The notes beneath the pieces are model-generated. The model searched no databases and was not told where the DNA came from. It saw nothing but the letters and a program-made list of their open reading frames with translations. A DNA stretch of 8,619 nucleotides, from assembly GCA_002685335.1 (NCBI GenBank), contig NYWY01000032.1, positions 1-8,619 of the forward strand. The letters run 5' to 3'. A program made the translations under genes and the position numbers. The DNA comes from Planctomycetaceae bacterium (GTDB lineage Bacteria > Planctomycetota > Phycisphaerae > Phycisphaerales > SM1A02). This document shows, piece by piece, positions 1 to 7,087 of the stretch. The first letter of the stretch is position 1. The number at the start of each line of letters is the position of its first letter.

Positions 1-1
1 G

Positions 2-1255
2 GAAATCGTGCGGGCGATGATGTCGCTGCTCGCCGCGAGTCTCGCTCGCGGGCACAGCGGTGTTCGTCCCCTGCTGGTGGATCGCCTCGCCGACATGCTT
101 CGGCTCGACCTCATCCCCATCGTGCCCAGTCGCGGCTCGGTCGGGGCCTCCGGCGACCTCGCCCCGCTCGCCCACCTGGCCTGCGGCCTGATCGGCGAAG
201 GGTCGATTCTCTGGCACCATCGCCCTGCGCCGCCGGCCATCGCCCTCAAGGCCGCGGGACTCGAGCCCCTTCGACTCCAGGCCAAGGAGGGCCTGGCCCT
301 GCTCAACGGCACCCATCTCATGGCGGCGTGCGGCGTCATCGCCCTGACCAGATTCGACCGAATCCTCGAAGCCGGGATGGTGGCGGCGGCCATGAGTGTC
401 GACGGCTGCCGGGCCAGCCACGGTCCTTTGGAACCCGAGATCCATGAAGTCCGGTGCCAGCCGGGCCAGATCGAGGTCGCGACCAGGCTTCGAACCCTGC
501 TCGAAGGATCGACCATCGTCGAAGCCCATCGGGAGAACGATCCGCGGGTGCAGGATCCCTATTCCCTGCGAGCCATTCCCCAGGTTCTCGGGGCGGTGGT
601 CGATGCCGCGGCCGCGGTTCGTCGAGTGGTCGCCGACGAACTGGGGGCGGTCACCGACAACCCGCTGATCTTCGGCGTCGACGCTCCGGATCAGGACGTC
701 CGCATCCTCTCCGGAGGCAATTTCCACGGAATGCCGCTCGCCATTCATCTGGACCTGCTGCGGATCGCCATCACTCACGTGGCCGGGATCTCGGAGCGAA
801 GAACCTTCTGGGTGCTGAGCGGGCATGACGTTCATAATCCGGTCACGCCCTACCTGGCCGAAGATCCGGGGCTCCAGAGCGGACTGATGATCGCCCAGTA
901 CACGGCCGCGGCCTGCACCAACGAAATGCAGACCCTTGCAAATCCCGCCAGCGTCGCCAACATCTCCACCAGTGCGGGCATCGAGGACTACAACTCGATG
1001 GGCGCCACGTCGGGGCTCCTGGCCCTCCGCTCGCTGGAACTGCTCCAGAGCGTGATCGCGATCGAACTCCTCGTGATGGCCCAGGCTCTCGAACACCAGC
1101 GTCCGGATACCAGCGGGCCGGCGGTCGAAGCCGCCCACGCCTGCATCCGAGCGGTCGTCCCCGCCCTCACCGGCGACCGGGCCCCCGGCCCGGACATCAA
1201 GGCGGTCGAGCGCCTGATCGAATCCGGACAAATACGCGCATCGAAGACGATTTGA
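2..1255 (+). CDS. hutH: Histidine ammonia-lyase (HutH), 5'-truncated by the window edge
   Basis: Catalyses non-oxidative deamination of L-histidine to urocanate and ammonia, the first step of histidine catabolism, in the cytoplasm. The reading frame is open from base 2, so the real start lies upstream. Residues below count from the GTG codon at base 8. The MIO cofactor signature [14 protein letters not shown] is present, with the self-cyclising Ala-Ser-Gly at 47-49. Other MIO-family active-site blocks follow: LLNGTH (N100), QDPYSLR (Q182, Y185, R188), GGNFHG (F239) and IEDYNSMG (E326). The family places the MIO triad near residue 142, so about 95 N-terminal residues are missing, including the substrate-proximal Tyr/His loop. 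Full length would be about 510, as usual for HAL. Identification as histidine- rather than tyrosine- or phenylalanine-specific rests mainly on the adjacent hutU. The block around E326 differs from the usual NQEDH of bacterial HALs. Confidence 0.88.
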   Translation, partial: EIVRAMMSLLAASLARGHSGVRPLLVDRLADMLRLDLIPIVPSRGSVGASGDLAPLAHLACGLIGEGSILWHHRPAPPAIALKAAGLEPLRLQAKEGLALLNGTHLMAACGVIALTRFDRILEAGMVAAAMSVDGCRASHGPLEPEIHEVRCQPGQIEVATRLRTLLEGSTIVEAHRENDPRVQDPYSLRAIPQVLGAVVDAAAAVRRVVADELGAVTDNPLIFGVDAPDQDVRILSGGNFHGMPLAIHLDLLRIAITHVAGISERRTFWVLSGHDVHNPVTPYLAEDPGLQSGLMIAQYTAAACTNEMQTLANPASVANISTSAGIEDYNSMGATSGLLALRSLELLQSVIAIELLVMAQALEHQRPDTSGPAVEAAHACIRAVVPALTGDRAPGPDIKAVERLIESGQIRASKTI

Positions 1256-1325
1256 CGGGGTCGTGCCACTAGGCTTGAACCTCGAACCGCCCCACCCGAA
1301 TCACTGGAAGAGAATCCCGACTCCC

Positions 1326-2993
1326 ATGCATACCGCCGCCGAGAATCGCGTGATCACCGCCCCCCGGGGGGCCGAGAAGACCTGCCGCACCTGGGCCGCC
1401 GAAGGCGCCATGCGGATGCTGATGAACAATCTGGACCCCGAGGTCGCGGAACACCCCGAGAAGCTCGTGGTCTACGGCGGTCGTGGCCAGGCCGCGCGCG
1501 ACTGGCCGGCGTTCGACGCGATCGTCTCCACCCTCCAGCGACTCGACGTCGACGAGACCCTGCTGGTCCAGAGCGGCAAGCCGGTCGGCGTGATCCGAAC
1601 CCATGAGGACGCCCCGCGGGTCATCATCGCCAACTCGAACCTGGTCCCCCACTGGGCCACCCAGAATCACTTCGACGATCTCGCGGACAAGGGCCTGATG
1701 ATGTACGGCCAGATGACCGCGGGGTCCTGGATCTACATCGGCACCCAGGGCATTCTCCAGGGCACTTACGAGACCTTCGCGGAATGCGGACGCCAGCACT
1801 TCGGCGGCTCGCTCGCCGGCACCCTCAGCGTCACTGGAGGTTGCGGCGGCATGGGGGGAGCCCAACCGCTCGCGGTCACCATGGCCGAAGGCACCTGCCT
1901 CATCGCCGACGTCCAGAAGGACCGGCTGGAGAAGCGGGTGCACGACCGGTACCTCGATGAGATCCACGACGACCTCGACGTCGCGATCGACCGGGCGGTC
2001 GAACTGAAGAACGCGAGGAAGGCGATCTCGGTCGGCTGGCCCGGGAACGCGATCGATCTGCTTCGCCGGCTCGAAGAACGTGACATCATCCCCGACGTGC
2101 TGACCGATCAGACATCGGCCCACGATCCGCTCGAAGGCTACTACCCGGTAGACATGACCCGGGAGGAGGCCGAAGTGCTTCGAGAATCGGATCCGCAGTC
2201 GTACCAGCAGCTTTCGATCGATTCGATGGAAGAGCACGTCCGGATCATGGTCCGCCTGCAGGACCGGGGCGCGAAGACGTTCGACTATGGCAACAACATC
2301 CGACAGCGGGCCCTCGACAACGGTTTCGCCAACGCCTTCGCGTTCCCCGGTTTCGTTCCGGCGTACATCCGGCCGCAGTTCTGCCTCGGCCGCGGCCCTT
2401 TCCGCTGGGCGGCCCTCTCGGGCGACCCCAAGGACATCGAGACCACCGACAAGGCGCTGATGGAACTGTTCCCCGACGACGTCGGACTCCACCGCTGGCT
2501 CAACATGGCCGGCGAGCGGGTCGCGTTCCAGGGACTCCCCTGCCGGATCTGCTGGCTGGGGCTCGGCGAGCGTGACAAGGCCGGGGTCCTCTTCAACGAA
2601 CTCGTCCGCGACGGCAAGGTCTCCGCCCCGATCGTCATCGGTCGCGATCACCTCGACTGCGGCAGCGTGGCGAGCCCGAACCGCGAGACGGAGGCGATGA
2701 AGGATGGCACGGATGCGGTGAGCGACTGGCCGCTCCTGAACTTCGCCGCGAACATCGCCAGCGGCGCGAGCTGGGTGAGCTTCCATCACGGCGGCGGCGT
2801 GGGCATCGGCTTCAGCCAGCACGCCGGTCAGGTGATCGTCGCGGACGGCACCGACGCCGCGGCGAAGCGACTCTCCAGAGTCCTGACCAACGACCCGATG
2901 ATGGGTGTCTTCCGACATGCCGACGCCGGCTACGACGAAGCTCGTGACTGTGCCACCCGGCTCGACGTCGACATTCCCGCCCGGGACTGGTGA
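1326..2993 (+). CDS. hutU: Urocanate hydratase (HutU)
   Basis: Adds water to urocanate to give 4-imidazolone-5-propionate, using tightly bound NAD+ as an electrophile; second step of histidine catabolism, cytoplasmic homodimer. The 555-residue product matches the family's usual 550-560. Family signatures run in order: APRG near 12, [15 protein letters not shown] (30-44), [11 protein letters not shown] (50-60), [24 protein letters not shown] (126-142), the glycine-rich NAD+ segment [13 protein letters not shown] (171-183), [14 protein letters not shown] (261-274), [21 protein letters not shown], the catalytic-region cysteine in RICWLGLG (C409), and [15 protein letters not shown] near 487-501. 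I chose ATG 1326 because homologous proteins begin here. An in-frame GTG at 1263 would add 21 residues unlike the family. Upstream GGAAG (1306-1310) is a weak, distant ribosome site. It lies 70 bp after hutH in the same direction, so co-transcription is likely. Confidence 0.96.
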   Translation: MHTAAENRVITAPRGAEKTCRTWAAEGAMRMLMNNLDPEVAEHPEKLVVYGGRGQAARDWPAFDAIVSTLQRLDVDETLLVQSGKPVGVIRTHEDAPRVIIANSNLVPHWATQNHFDDLADKGLMMYGQMTAGSWIYIGTQGILQGTYETFAECGRQHFGGSLAGTLSVTGGCGGMGGAQPLAVTMAEGTCLIADVQKDRLEKRVHDRYLDEIHDDLDVAIDRAVELKNARKAISVGWPGNAIDLLRRLEERDIIPDVLTDQTSAHDPLEGYYPVDMTREEAEVLRESDPQSYQQLSIDSMEEHVRIMVRLQDRGAKTFDYGNNIRQRALDNGFANAFAFPGFVPAYIRPQFCLGRGPFRWAALSGDPKDIETTDKALMELFPDDVGLHRWLNMAGERVAFQGLPCRICWLGLGERDKAGVLFNELVRDGKVSAPIVIGRDHLDCGSVASPNRETEAMKDGTDAVSDWPLLNFAANIASGASWVSFHHGGGVGIGFSQHAGQVIVADGTDAAAKRLSRVLTNDPMMGVFRHADAGYDEARDCATRLDVDIPARDW

Positions 2994-3036
2994 TCGGCTC
3001 GACCGATCCGACGATCCCGCCTTCCGACCACCGGCG

Positions 3037-3064
3037 CCCGTGTTCTTCAGAGATGAACACCGGG
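3037..3064 (+). terminator. Possible weak terminator hairpin after hutU
   Basis: CCCGTGTTC pairs with GAACACCGGG (6-bp GTGTTC/GAACAC core, 3040-3045 with 3055-3060, extended by CCC/GGG past a one-base bulge) around a 9-nt loop. It sits 43 bp after the hutU stop. No T-run follows on the plus strand, so intrinsic termination is uncertain. It may only be an mRNA 3'-end structure. Confidence 0.3.
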
Positions 3065-3311
3065 GGCTCGAGGTCGGGCGTCACAGCCTGAGCCCGAGTC
3101 GGCCCGGCGCAGAGTCGACCGTCCAACGGCCACCGATGACCCCGGCCGGTCGCCCCTGAAGGCTGACGCCGGAAGACCAGCGGTGTCTCCGCGCATCACC
3201 ATCGACCCGTGACCGGGCTTCAGGAGTCCACCGATCTCCCGACCTCGGCCTCCCGCCGCGGCACCCCGGGTTTCGGGCCCGGAATCCGCTCGAGGAATCG
3301 GATGGAAAAAC

Positions 3312-3328
3312 CGACCGATTGACGGTCG
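3312..3328. promoter_or_regulatory. Perfect inverted repeat, possible operator
   Basis: CGACCG (3312-3317) and CGGTCG (3323-3328) form a perfect dyad around the 5-nt centre ATTGA, which overlaps a TTGACG hexamer. It lies in the untranslated region upstream of the lipoprotein gene. Six-base dyads arise often by chance in GC-rich DNA, so a regulatory role is only a suggestion. Confidence 0.2.
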
Positions 3329-3414
3329 CCGCCGAACCGGAGGCGTAGTGGTGGATCGAGTTCGATCAGACGATCGTCGTCCTTCGAACCTTCGGAGTTT
3401 CGCTTCTTCACAAA

Positions 3415-3418
3415 GGAG
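3415..3418 (+). promoter_or_regulatory. Strong Shine-Dalgarno site of the lipoprotein gene
   Basis: GGAG within AAAGGAGA, 8 nt upstream of ATG 3427. It decides the start and contrasts with the weak or absent ribosome sites of hutU, the TolC gene and the SH3-like gene. Confidence 0.75.
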
Positions 3419-3426
3419 AAGTCGTC

Positions 3427-4089
3427 ATGCGCATCTCACGTTCGATTCCCGTATGCCTGATGTCGGGCCTGGTCCTCCTCGGCGGTTGCGCCCGGGATTA
3501 CGCGGTCTCGCCGTCAGGATTCCTGACCCCTGAAACCTATGCCTCCCTCGAGCAAGGAGACGTTCAAGATCAGTTGGTGACGTGGAGCAATGACGACGTG
3601 GATGCGGCGAACTACCGGGGTTTCCTGGTCGACCCGGTCGAACTTCGAATCGAGGACGACGCCGATGCGAGCGACATCTCCACCGAACAGATGACCGAGC
3701 TTTCGGAATACTTCCACCGGACGGTGGTGGATTTCCTCGGCCGCGATCACCAGATCGCGGACGAAGCCGGTCCCGAAGTCCTCCGAGTCCGGATCGCGGT
3801 GACCGATGTCAAGAAGGCCGTGGTGGCCCTCAACATCCATCCCGCGACTTCGATCGCCGGATTCGGACTGGGGGCGGCCGCCATGGAGGCGGAAGTGACC
3901 GACTCGGTGTCGGGCGAAACGGTCTTCGCCATGATCGGTGGGCGGAAGGGGAGCCCATTCGGTTTCGAGAAGTTCGATCCCTGGGGCCATGCCAAGCAGG
4001 CCATGGACCTCTGGGCCGAACACCTCGCGGAGAATCTGGTCGTCACCGCCCCGGAGGGGATCAAACCCGACCGTGAAAGGAACGTTTGA
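3427..4089 (+). CDS. DUF3313-type outer-membrane/periplasmic lipoprotein
   Basis: A 220-residue predicted lipoprotein of unknown function. The N-terminus has a basic n-region (MRISR), a hydrophobic stretch (about 7-18) and a lipobox ending LGGC with the lipidated cysteine at 21, so it should be exported and anchored by lipid. The mature part resembles the DUF3313 family: an early SGFL motif (30-33), ANYRGFLVDPVEL (61-73, matching the family's NY-x(4-6)-DPV pattern), a central LRVRIAVTDV strand (119-128), a small-residue Gly/Ala stretch (144-152), MEAEVTDSVSGETVFAMI (153-170), then a C-terminal helix with AMDLWAEHLAENL (192-204). Length fits that family. The start is fixed by AAAGGAGA with GGAG at 3415-3418, 8 nt before the ATG, the best ribosome site in the window. 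It looks monocistronic: a terminator hairpin begins 3 nt after the stop. The DUF3313 assignment is from recalled family pattern, not a profile search. Confidence 0.8.
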   Translation: MRISRSIPVCLMSGLVLLGGCARDYAVSPSGFLTPETYASLEQGDVQDQLVTWSNDDVDAANYRGFLVDPVELRIEDDADASDISTEQMTELSEYFHRTVVDFLGRDHQIADEAGPEVLRVRIAVTDVKKAVVALNIHPATSIAGFGLGAAAMEAEVTDSVSGETVFAMIGGRKGSPFGFEKFDPWGHAKQAMDLWAEHLAENLVVTAPEGIKPDRERNV

Positions 4090-4091
4090 AG

Positions 4092-4119
4092 ACACCCGGG
4101 CCCCTTGGGGCCCGGGTGT
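4092..4119. terminator. Bidirectional terminator between convergent genes
   Basis: ACACCCGGGCCCC (4092-4104) and GGGGCCCGGGTGT (4107-4119) are perfect reverse complements separated by only TT. This gives a 12-bp GC-rich stem with a CTTG tetraloop. It begins 3 nt after the lipoprotein stop on the plus strand and lies 29 nt beyond the sua5 stop on the minus strand, so it is placed to end both transcripts. Flanking T-runs are poor (GTTCGTTG on plus, CTTCAAAC on minus), so termination may rely on the very stable stem or on Rho. Confidence 0.8.
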
Positions 4120-4147
4120 TCGTTGTGAGACGGATTCCGACGGCCGA

Positions 4148-5134
4148 TCAGGCGTCGGCGGTCGCGCGTCGGAGTCGATCGTGAATCGTCGCCCACGCCG
4201 GGGTCTCCGGTGGCGGAACGATGTCGATCCTCTTGCAGCGACTGACATCGGCGGCATGCAGGGCGGCGTAGAGCAGGCACCCGGAAACCTCCGGATCCTC
4301 GGAGAGATCCAATCGAAACGGATCCTGGGGTCCCCCTTCCGAGCAATCGATCTCCCGACCGAAGGTGATCACCGCCACGTCCACCCCTCCGGCCTCGTCC
4401 GCGCCGCAGAGGCGAGAAGAGGTGGTCGGCGCGTAGTGACTGAGGGCGCTTCCGGGTCCATCCCCCTGCCCCACGAGCGCCGGTGCCTGAACCGCTCGTT
4501 GAAGAATGTCGGAGATTCGATCGGCGGAGACGATGCCGGGCCGCAGAATCGACGGCGTCGGGCCTCGAAGATCGACCACCGTCGATTCCAAACCGATCCG
4601 ACACGGTCCACCATCGAGAATCAGAAGATCAAGATCCACGAAATCGGCCAGGACATGCCGAGCCTCCGTGGGTGACAACGATCCGCTTTGATTCGCACTC
4701 GGGGCGGAGAGCGGTTCTCCGAGTCGATGGATGACTTCCAGGGCCACGGCGTGGGCGGGGATGCGGATCGCGATGGACTCCCGACCTCCCGTGGCGATCA
4801 GCGGCACGTTCGGATGCCGATGGAGCACGATGGTCAGCGGCCCGGGCCAGAGCTCGACCGCCAACCGCTCCGCGTCCTCCGTCCAGCCCGCGGTCAGGGT
4901 TTGCGCCATCGCGATGTTCGATGCGTGGGCGATCAAGGGATTGTCCGTGGGACGCCCCTTGGCGGCATAGATTCCGGCGACCGCCTTGGCGTCGAGGGTT
5001 CGAGCCGCGAGGCCGTACACCGTCTCGGTGGGAATGGCGACCAGACGCGACGCTCGGAGCCGGACGATCGCATCAGCGACCGATGCCGGCTCGAGGGCCG
5101 GGCGGACGATGGCTCCGGCGAGAGGCTCGCTCAC
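4148..5134 (-). CDS. sua5: L-threonylcarbamoyladenylate synthase, Sua5 type
   Basis: Makes threonylcarbamoyl-AMP from threonine, bicarbonate and ATP, the precursor for the t6A modification at A37 of ANN-decoding tRNAs; cytoplasmic. The 328-residue product has the YrdC-like catalytic domain (about 10-215): PTETVYGLAA (35-44), KGRPTDNPLIAH (59-70, the K-x-R nucleotide-binding motif), LWPGPLTIVL (95-104), IAIRIPAH (121-128), PLSAPSANQSGSLSPT (141-156) and ESTVVDL (183-189). After a linker comes SHYAP (232-236), which opens the Sua5-specific C-terminal domain and ends in AIxDRLRRA-like TIHDRLRRA (316-324). It is therefore the long Sua5 form, not short TsaC. I chose GTG 5134 because GAGGAG (5147-5142) sits 7 nt upstream and the family N-terminus begins about here. 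A longer frame to 5209 would lie inside the upstream gene. It starts 4 nt after the TolC-family stop, which suggests one mRNA and translational coupling. Confidence 0.93.
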   Translation of the reverse strand: MSEPLAGAIVRPALEPASVADAIVRLRASRLVAIPTETVYGLAARTLDAKAVAGIYAAKGRPTDNPLIAHASNIAMAQTLTAGWTEDAERLAVELWPGPLTIVLHRHPNVPLIATGGRESIAIRIPAHAVALEVIHRLGEPLSAPSANQSGSLSPTEARHVLADFVDLDLLILDGGPCRIGLESTVVDLRGPTPSILRPGIVSADRISDILQRAVQAPALVGQGDGPGSALSHYAPTTSSRLCGADEAGGVDVAVITFGREIDCSEGGPQDPFRLDLSEDPEVSGCLLYAALHAADVSRCKRIDIVPPPETPAWATIHDRLRRATADA

Positions 5135-5138
5135 GATC

Positions 5139-6986
5139 TCACTCCTCGACCGCCGGGGACTGCATCCGACCGTTCGAATCGACCACCACGAGGTCGATGC
5201 CACTGGCATCCAGTCCGGTTCCCGTCGCCCGATTGAGATTGGCGATGGCCAGGTTGTAGGCGACCAGGGCCCCGATCTCCTGAATCTGGGCCTCGCCCAG
5301 TCGCTCCTGACGCTGGAACAGGAGGTTCAGGAATTCCGGCGTCAGAGCGGCGAGGGTTTCGCGCAGGGCTTCCAGGGCCCGCAGATTCTCCGCCTGAGCC
5401 AGTCGGAAGTTTCGAGCCTGACCCACCAACGCATACCCGGCATCGATGTCCCGAACGGAATTCTTCACTGCCAACACCGTGTCCTGGACCGTCTGGCGGT
5501 ACGCGATCACCGCACTTGACCGCCGGAGCCGCGCCTGCCTGACCACGCTCTCGGCCGCTCGATTGCCGATGGGTTGACTGAACTGAAGTCCCACCACGTA
5601 ATCGACGAAGTCGCCATCGATGGCTCGCACGCTTCCGCCGTAGCTGCCGGCCAGACCGAGCCACGCCATCTCCGCCCGAAGGTCGAGCGCCGGGAGCCGA
5701 CCATTGCGGGCCACGATCTCACGGATGGAGGCGTCGTCGATTCCCAGCACCGCCGCGTCGATCGCGGGAGCCCGGCCGAGGGCCGTGGTGACCGAATCCC
5801 GAAGATCGAAGGTGAACGGCGCGTCGATCATGTAATCCACGGGGACGAGATCGAACTCGCCTCCGACCGGAAGTTCCGGGTCGTTCACGATCGCCTTCAG
5901 GGCATCGGCGGCCAGGCCGACGTCACGCCGGGCCTTGATCCGACGGGTCTTCCGGCTTTCGACCGTGGCCACCGCATCCGCGTACTGGGCGAGCGTCGTG
6001 TCGAAGCCACGACGGTTGTCGAGGATGTCTCGAATCCGCTCTCCCTCGGCGACCAGCCATTCCGCGATGACCAGATCCTGTCGGGCGACCACGAGGTTCC
6101 AGTAGGCCTGCTCCACCCCGACCACCAGATCGAGGAGTCGGGCCTGCAACTGGACCGCCGCGAGTCGGTCCGCGTTTCGTGCGAGCTGAATCGATGCGGT
6201 GTTGACGTCTTCGCCGAATCCCCGAAGGAGCGGCTGGGAGAGTCCGAGGGTGACCGAACTGTCGTAGGCGGGATCGAAGGTCGTCTGTTGATTGGAGATT
6301 CGCTGCCGTTCACCCCCGAATCCGAGCTCCAGGGCACCACCACTGGTCAACGGCTTTCGAACATCGGTCGTGAAGCCCCACTGGGTCACCGCCTGGCCTT
6401 GATCGAAGACGAACGGCGTGGGGCCCGCGTCCAGGATGATGTCGTTCCCGGGCTGGTCGATCCGGTTGAAAGACGTGCCCGCCCCCAGGATCGCATCGAA
6501 CGCGGCTTCCGCCCGGACGACCTCCGCCGCACTGACGGCCTGTTCGATTCGACTCTGTTGAATGCCGAGATTGTGGACGACCGCATTCCGAATCGCATCC
6601 CCGAGCGAGATCGAGACCGGCTGGAGCAGTTGTCCGTCGAGGCCGGCGCCCAGATCGAGACCGGCTCCCGCGGCGGAACGCTGGGGGCCCATCGCTTCCA
6701 ATTCCACCAGCCGTTCCGCGAATTCGTCGGGAAGACGATCCACGGTCGAACGGGTCGTCTCGGAAGTCGAATCCGGGGGAAGATCTCGAAGTTCACGGTC
6801 CACCGATGCCCGGACCGAATCCTGCAGGTTCAACGCCGCGTCACCCTGAAAGGGGGACTCGCAGGCCGAGAGACAGGCCGAGAAAAGGACCAGGCCGGCC
6901 AGACCCGTGCTTCGGATCGAAGACCCGGAGATGAATCGATGGACTTCCGGTCGGGTCGGAGACGAGGTTGGGGTCGACTTCAGCAT
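5139..6986 (-). CDS. TolC-family outer-membrane efflux lipoprotein
   Basis: A 615-residue outer-membrane channel of the OEP/TolC family, which normally trimerises and links an inner-membrane pump and adaptor to the outside. An N-terminal signal (hydrophobic 28-38) ends in lipobox LSAC, giving a lipid-anchored Cys42 as in OprM-type channels. Residues 43-120 are a polar, Glu/Asp/Ser-rich extension longer than usual. Two OEP repeats follow. The first starts at SISLGDAIRNAVVHNLGI (125-142) with the strand motif LSQPLLRGFG (249-258) and helix EQAYWNLVVARQDLVIAE (292-309). The second contains GLQFSQPIGNRAAE (466-479) and closes with AYNLAIANLNRATGTGL (576-592), the typical TolC ending. The start is secure because an in-frame TGA lies at 7007-7005 and ATG 6986 is the only candidate. 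No ribosome site is visible; a small hairpin occupies that place. No adaptor or pump gene is in view; only sua5 follows, so the substrate is unknown. Confidence 0.9.
   Translation of the reverse strand: MLKSTPTSSPTRPEVHRFISGSSIRSTGLAGLVLFSACLSACESPFQGDAALNLQDSVRASVDRELRDLPPDSTSETTRSTVDRLPDEFAERLVELEAMGPQRSAAGAGLDLGAGLDGQLLQPVSISLGDAIRNAVVHNLGIQQSRIEQAVSAAEVVRAEAAFDAILGAGTSFNRIDQPGNDIILDAGPTPFVFDQGQAVTQWGFTTDVRKPLTSGGALELGFGGERQRISNQQTTFDPAYDSSVTLGLSQPLLRGFGEDVNTASIQLARNADRLAAVQLQARLLDLVVGVEQAYWNLVVARQDLVIAEWLVAEGERIRDILDNRRGFDTTLAQYADAVATVESRKTRRIKARRDVGLAADALKAIVNDPELPVGGEFDLVPVDYMIDAPFTFDLRDSVTTALGRAPAIDAAVLGIDDASIREIVARNGRLPALDLRAEMAWLGLAGSYGGSVRAIDGDFVDYVVGLQFSQPIGNRAAESVVRQARLRRSSAVIAYRQTVQDTVLAVKNSVRDIDAGYALVGQARNFRLAQAENLRALEALRETLAALTPEFLNLLFQRQERLGEAQIQEIGALVAYNLAIANLNRATGTGLDASGIDLVVVDSNGRMQSPAVEE
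5142..5147 (-). promoter_or_regulatory. Shine-Dalgarno site of sua5, inside the end of the TolC-family gene
   Basis: GAGGAG read on the minus strand forms the last two codons (Glu-Glu) of the upstream efflux gene and lies 7 nt before GTG 5134. It fixes the sua5 start and indicates reinitiation or coupling between the two genes. Confidence 0.7.
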
Positions 6987-7087
6987 GGATCGGCATCGTG
7001 CCGTTCAGCGTGCCCTCCCGATCGGAAACCAGCTCGAAACCCCCCTGCCCACCCATGGGACGGTCGCCTCGTTGGTAGACTCCCGGC
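6987..7087. promoter_or_regulatory. Divergent intergenic region between the TolC-family gene and the SH3-like gene
   Basis: This 101-bp gap separates two diverging genes, so it should carry promoters for both. I see no convincing -35/-10 pair on either strand; TAGACT (7076-7081) is a loose -10 match but lies only 6 bp before the ATG at 7088. The region contains the CGGCA-tcg-TGCCG palindrome next to the TolC-family start and a wider GATCGG/CCGATC pair (6988-6993 with 7018-7023). Confidence 0.4.
6991..7003. promoter_or_regulatory. Small palindrome at the ribosome-binding position of the TolC-family gene
   Basis: CGGCA (6991-6995) and TGCCG (6999-7003) are a perfect 5-bp inverted repeat with a 3-nt loop. 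In the minus-strand mRNA it ends 4 nt before the ATG at 6986, exactly where a Shine-Dalgarno sequence would be expected and is not found. It could be a translational control hairpin or a DNA operator. The short stem leaves chance as a real alternative. Confidence 0.25.

Larger units (their letters stand above)
2994..3426. other. Non-coding interval between hutU and the DUF3313 lipoprotein gene
   Basis: A 433-bp stretch with no convincing gene. Short open frames on both strands here have no ribosome site or recognisable domain. It holds an imperfect hairpin shortly after hutU (3037-3064) and a perfect 6-bp inverted repeat, CGACCG-attga-CGGTCG (3312-3328), about 100 bp before the lipoprotein start. 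A TTGACG hexamer (3319-3324) overlaps that repeat and could be a -35 element, but no good -10 box follows at 16-18 bp. The promoter for the downstream gene presumably lies in the right half of this interval. Confidence 0.5.

Noticed and set aside
1263..1325. GTG 1263 as the hutU start, adding 21 residues
   Set aside because: HutU homologues align from the ATG at 1326, and the extra residues (Pro/His-rich) match no family sequence.
1269..2918. A 549-codon open frame on the minus strand opposite hutU
   Set aside because: It lies wholly antisense to an unmistakable urocanate hydratase, has no recognisable motif, and is the expected result of strong G/C third-position bias leaving few stops on the reverse strand.
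2905..3159. An 84-residue plus-strand frame overlapping the 3' end of hutU
   Set aside because: A third of it lies out of frame inside hutU, and it has no ribosome site or family resemblance.
3319..3347. A sigma-70-like promoter with TTGACG as -35
   Set aside because: No acceptable -10 hexamer follows at 16-18 bp (17 bp gives GGCGTA), so it was noted only within the intergenic description.
3220..3411. A 63-residue minus-strand frame in the hutU-lipoprotein gap
   Set aside because: It starts at a GTG with no upstream ribosome site, has no recognisable domain, and would run against the leader of the lipoprotein gene. Not supported as a gene.
5135..5209. An upstream start for sua5 at 5209
   Set aside because: The extension lies within the TolC-family gene in another frame. 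GTG 5134 has an ideal GAGGAG 7 nt upstream and fits the family N-terminus.
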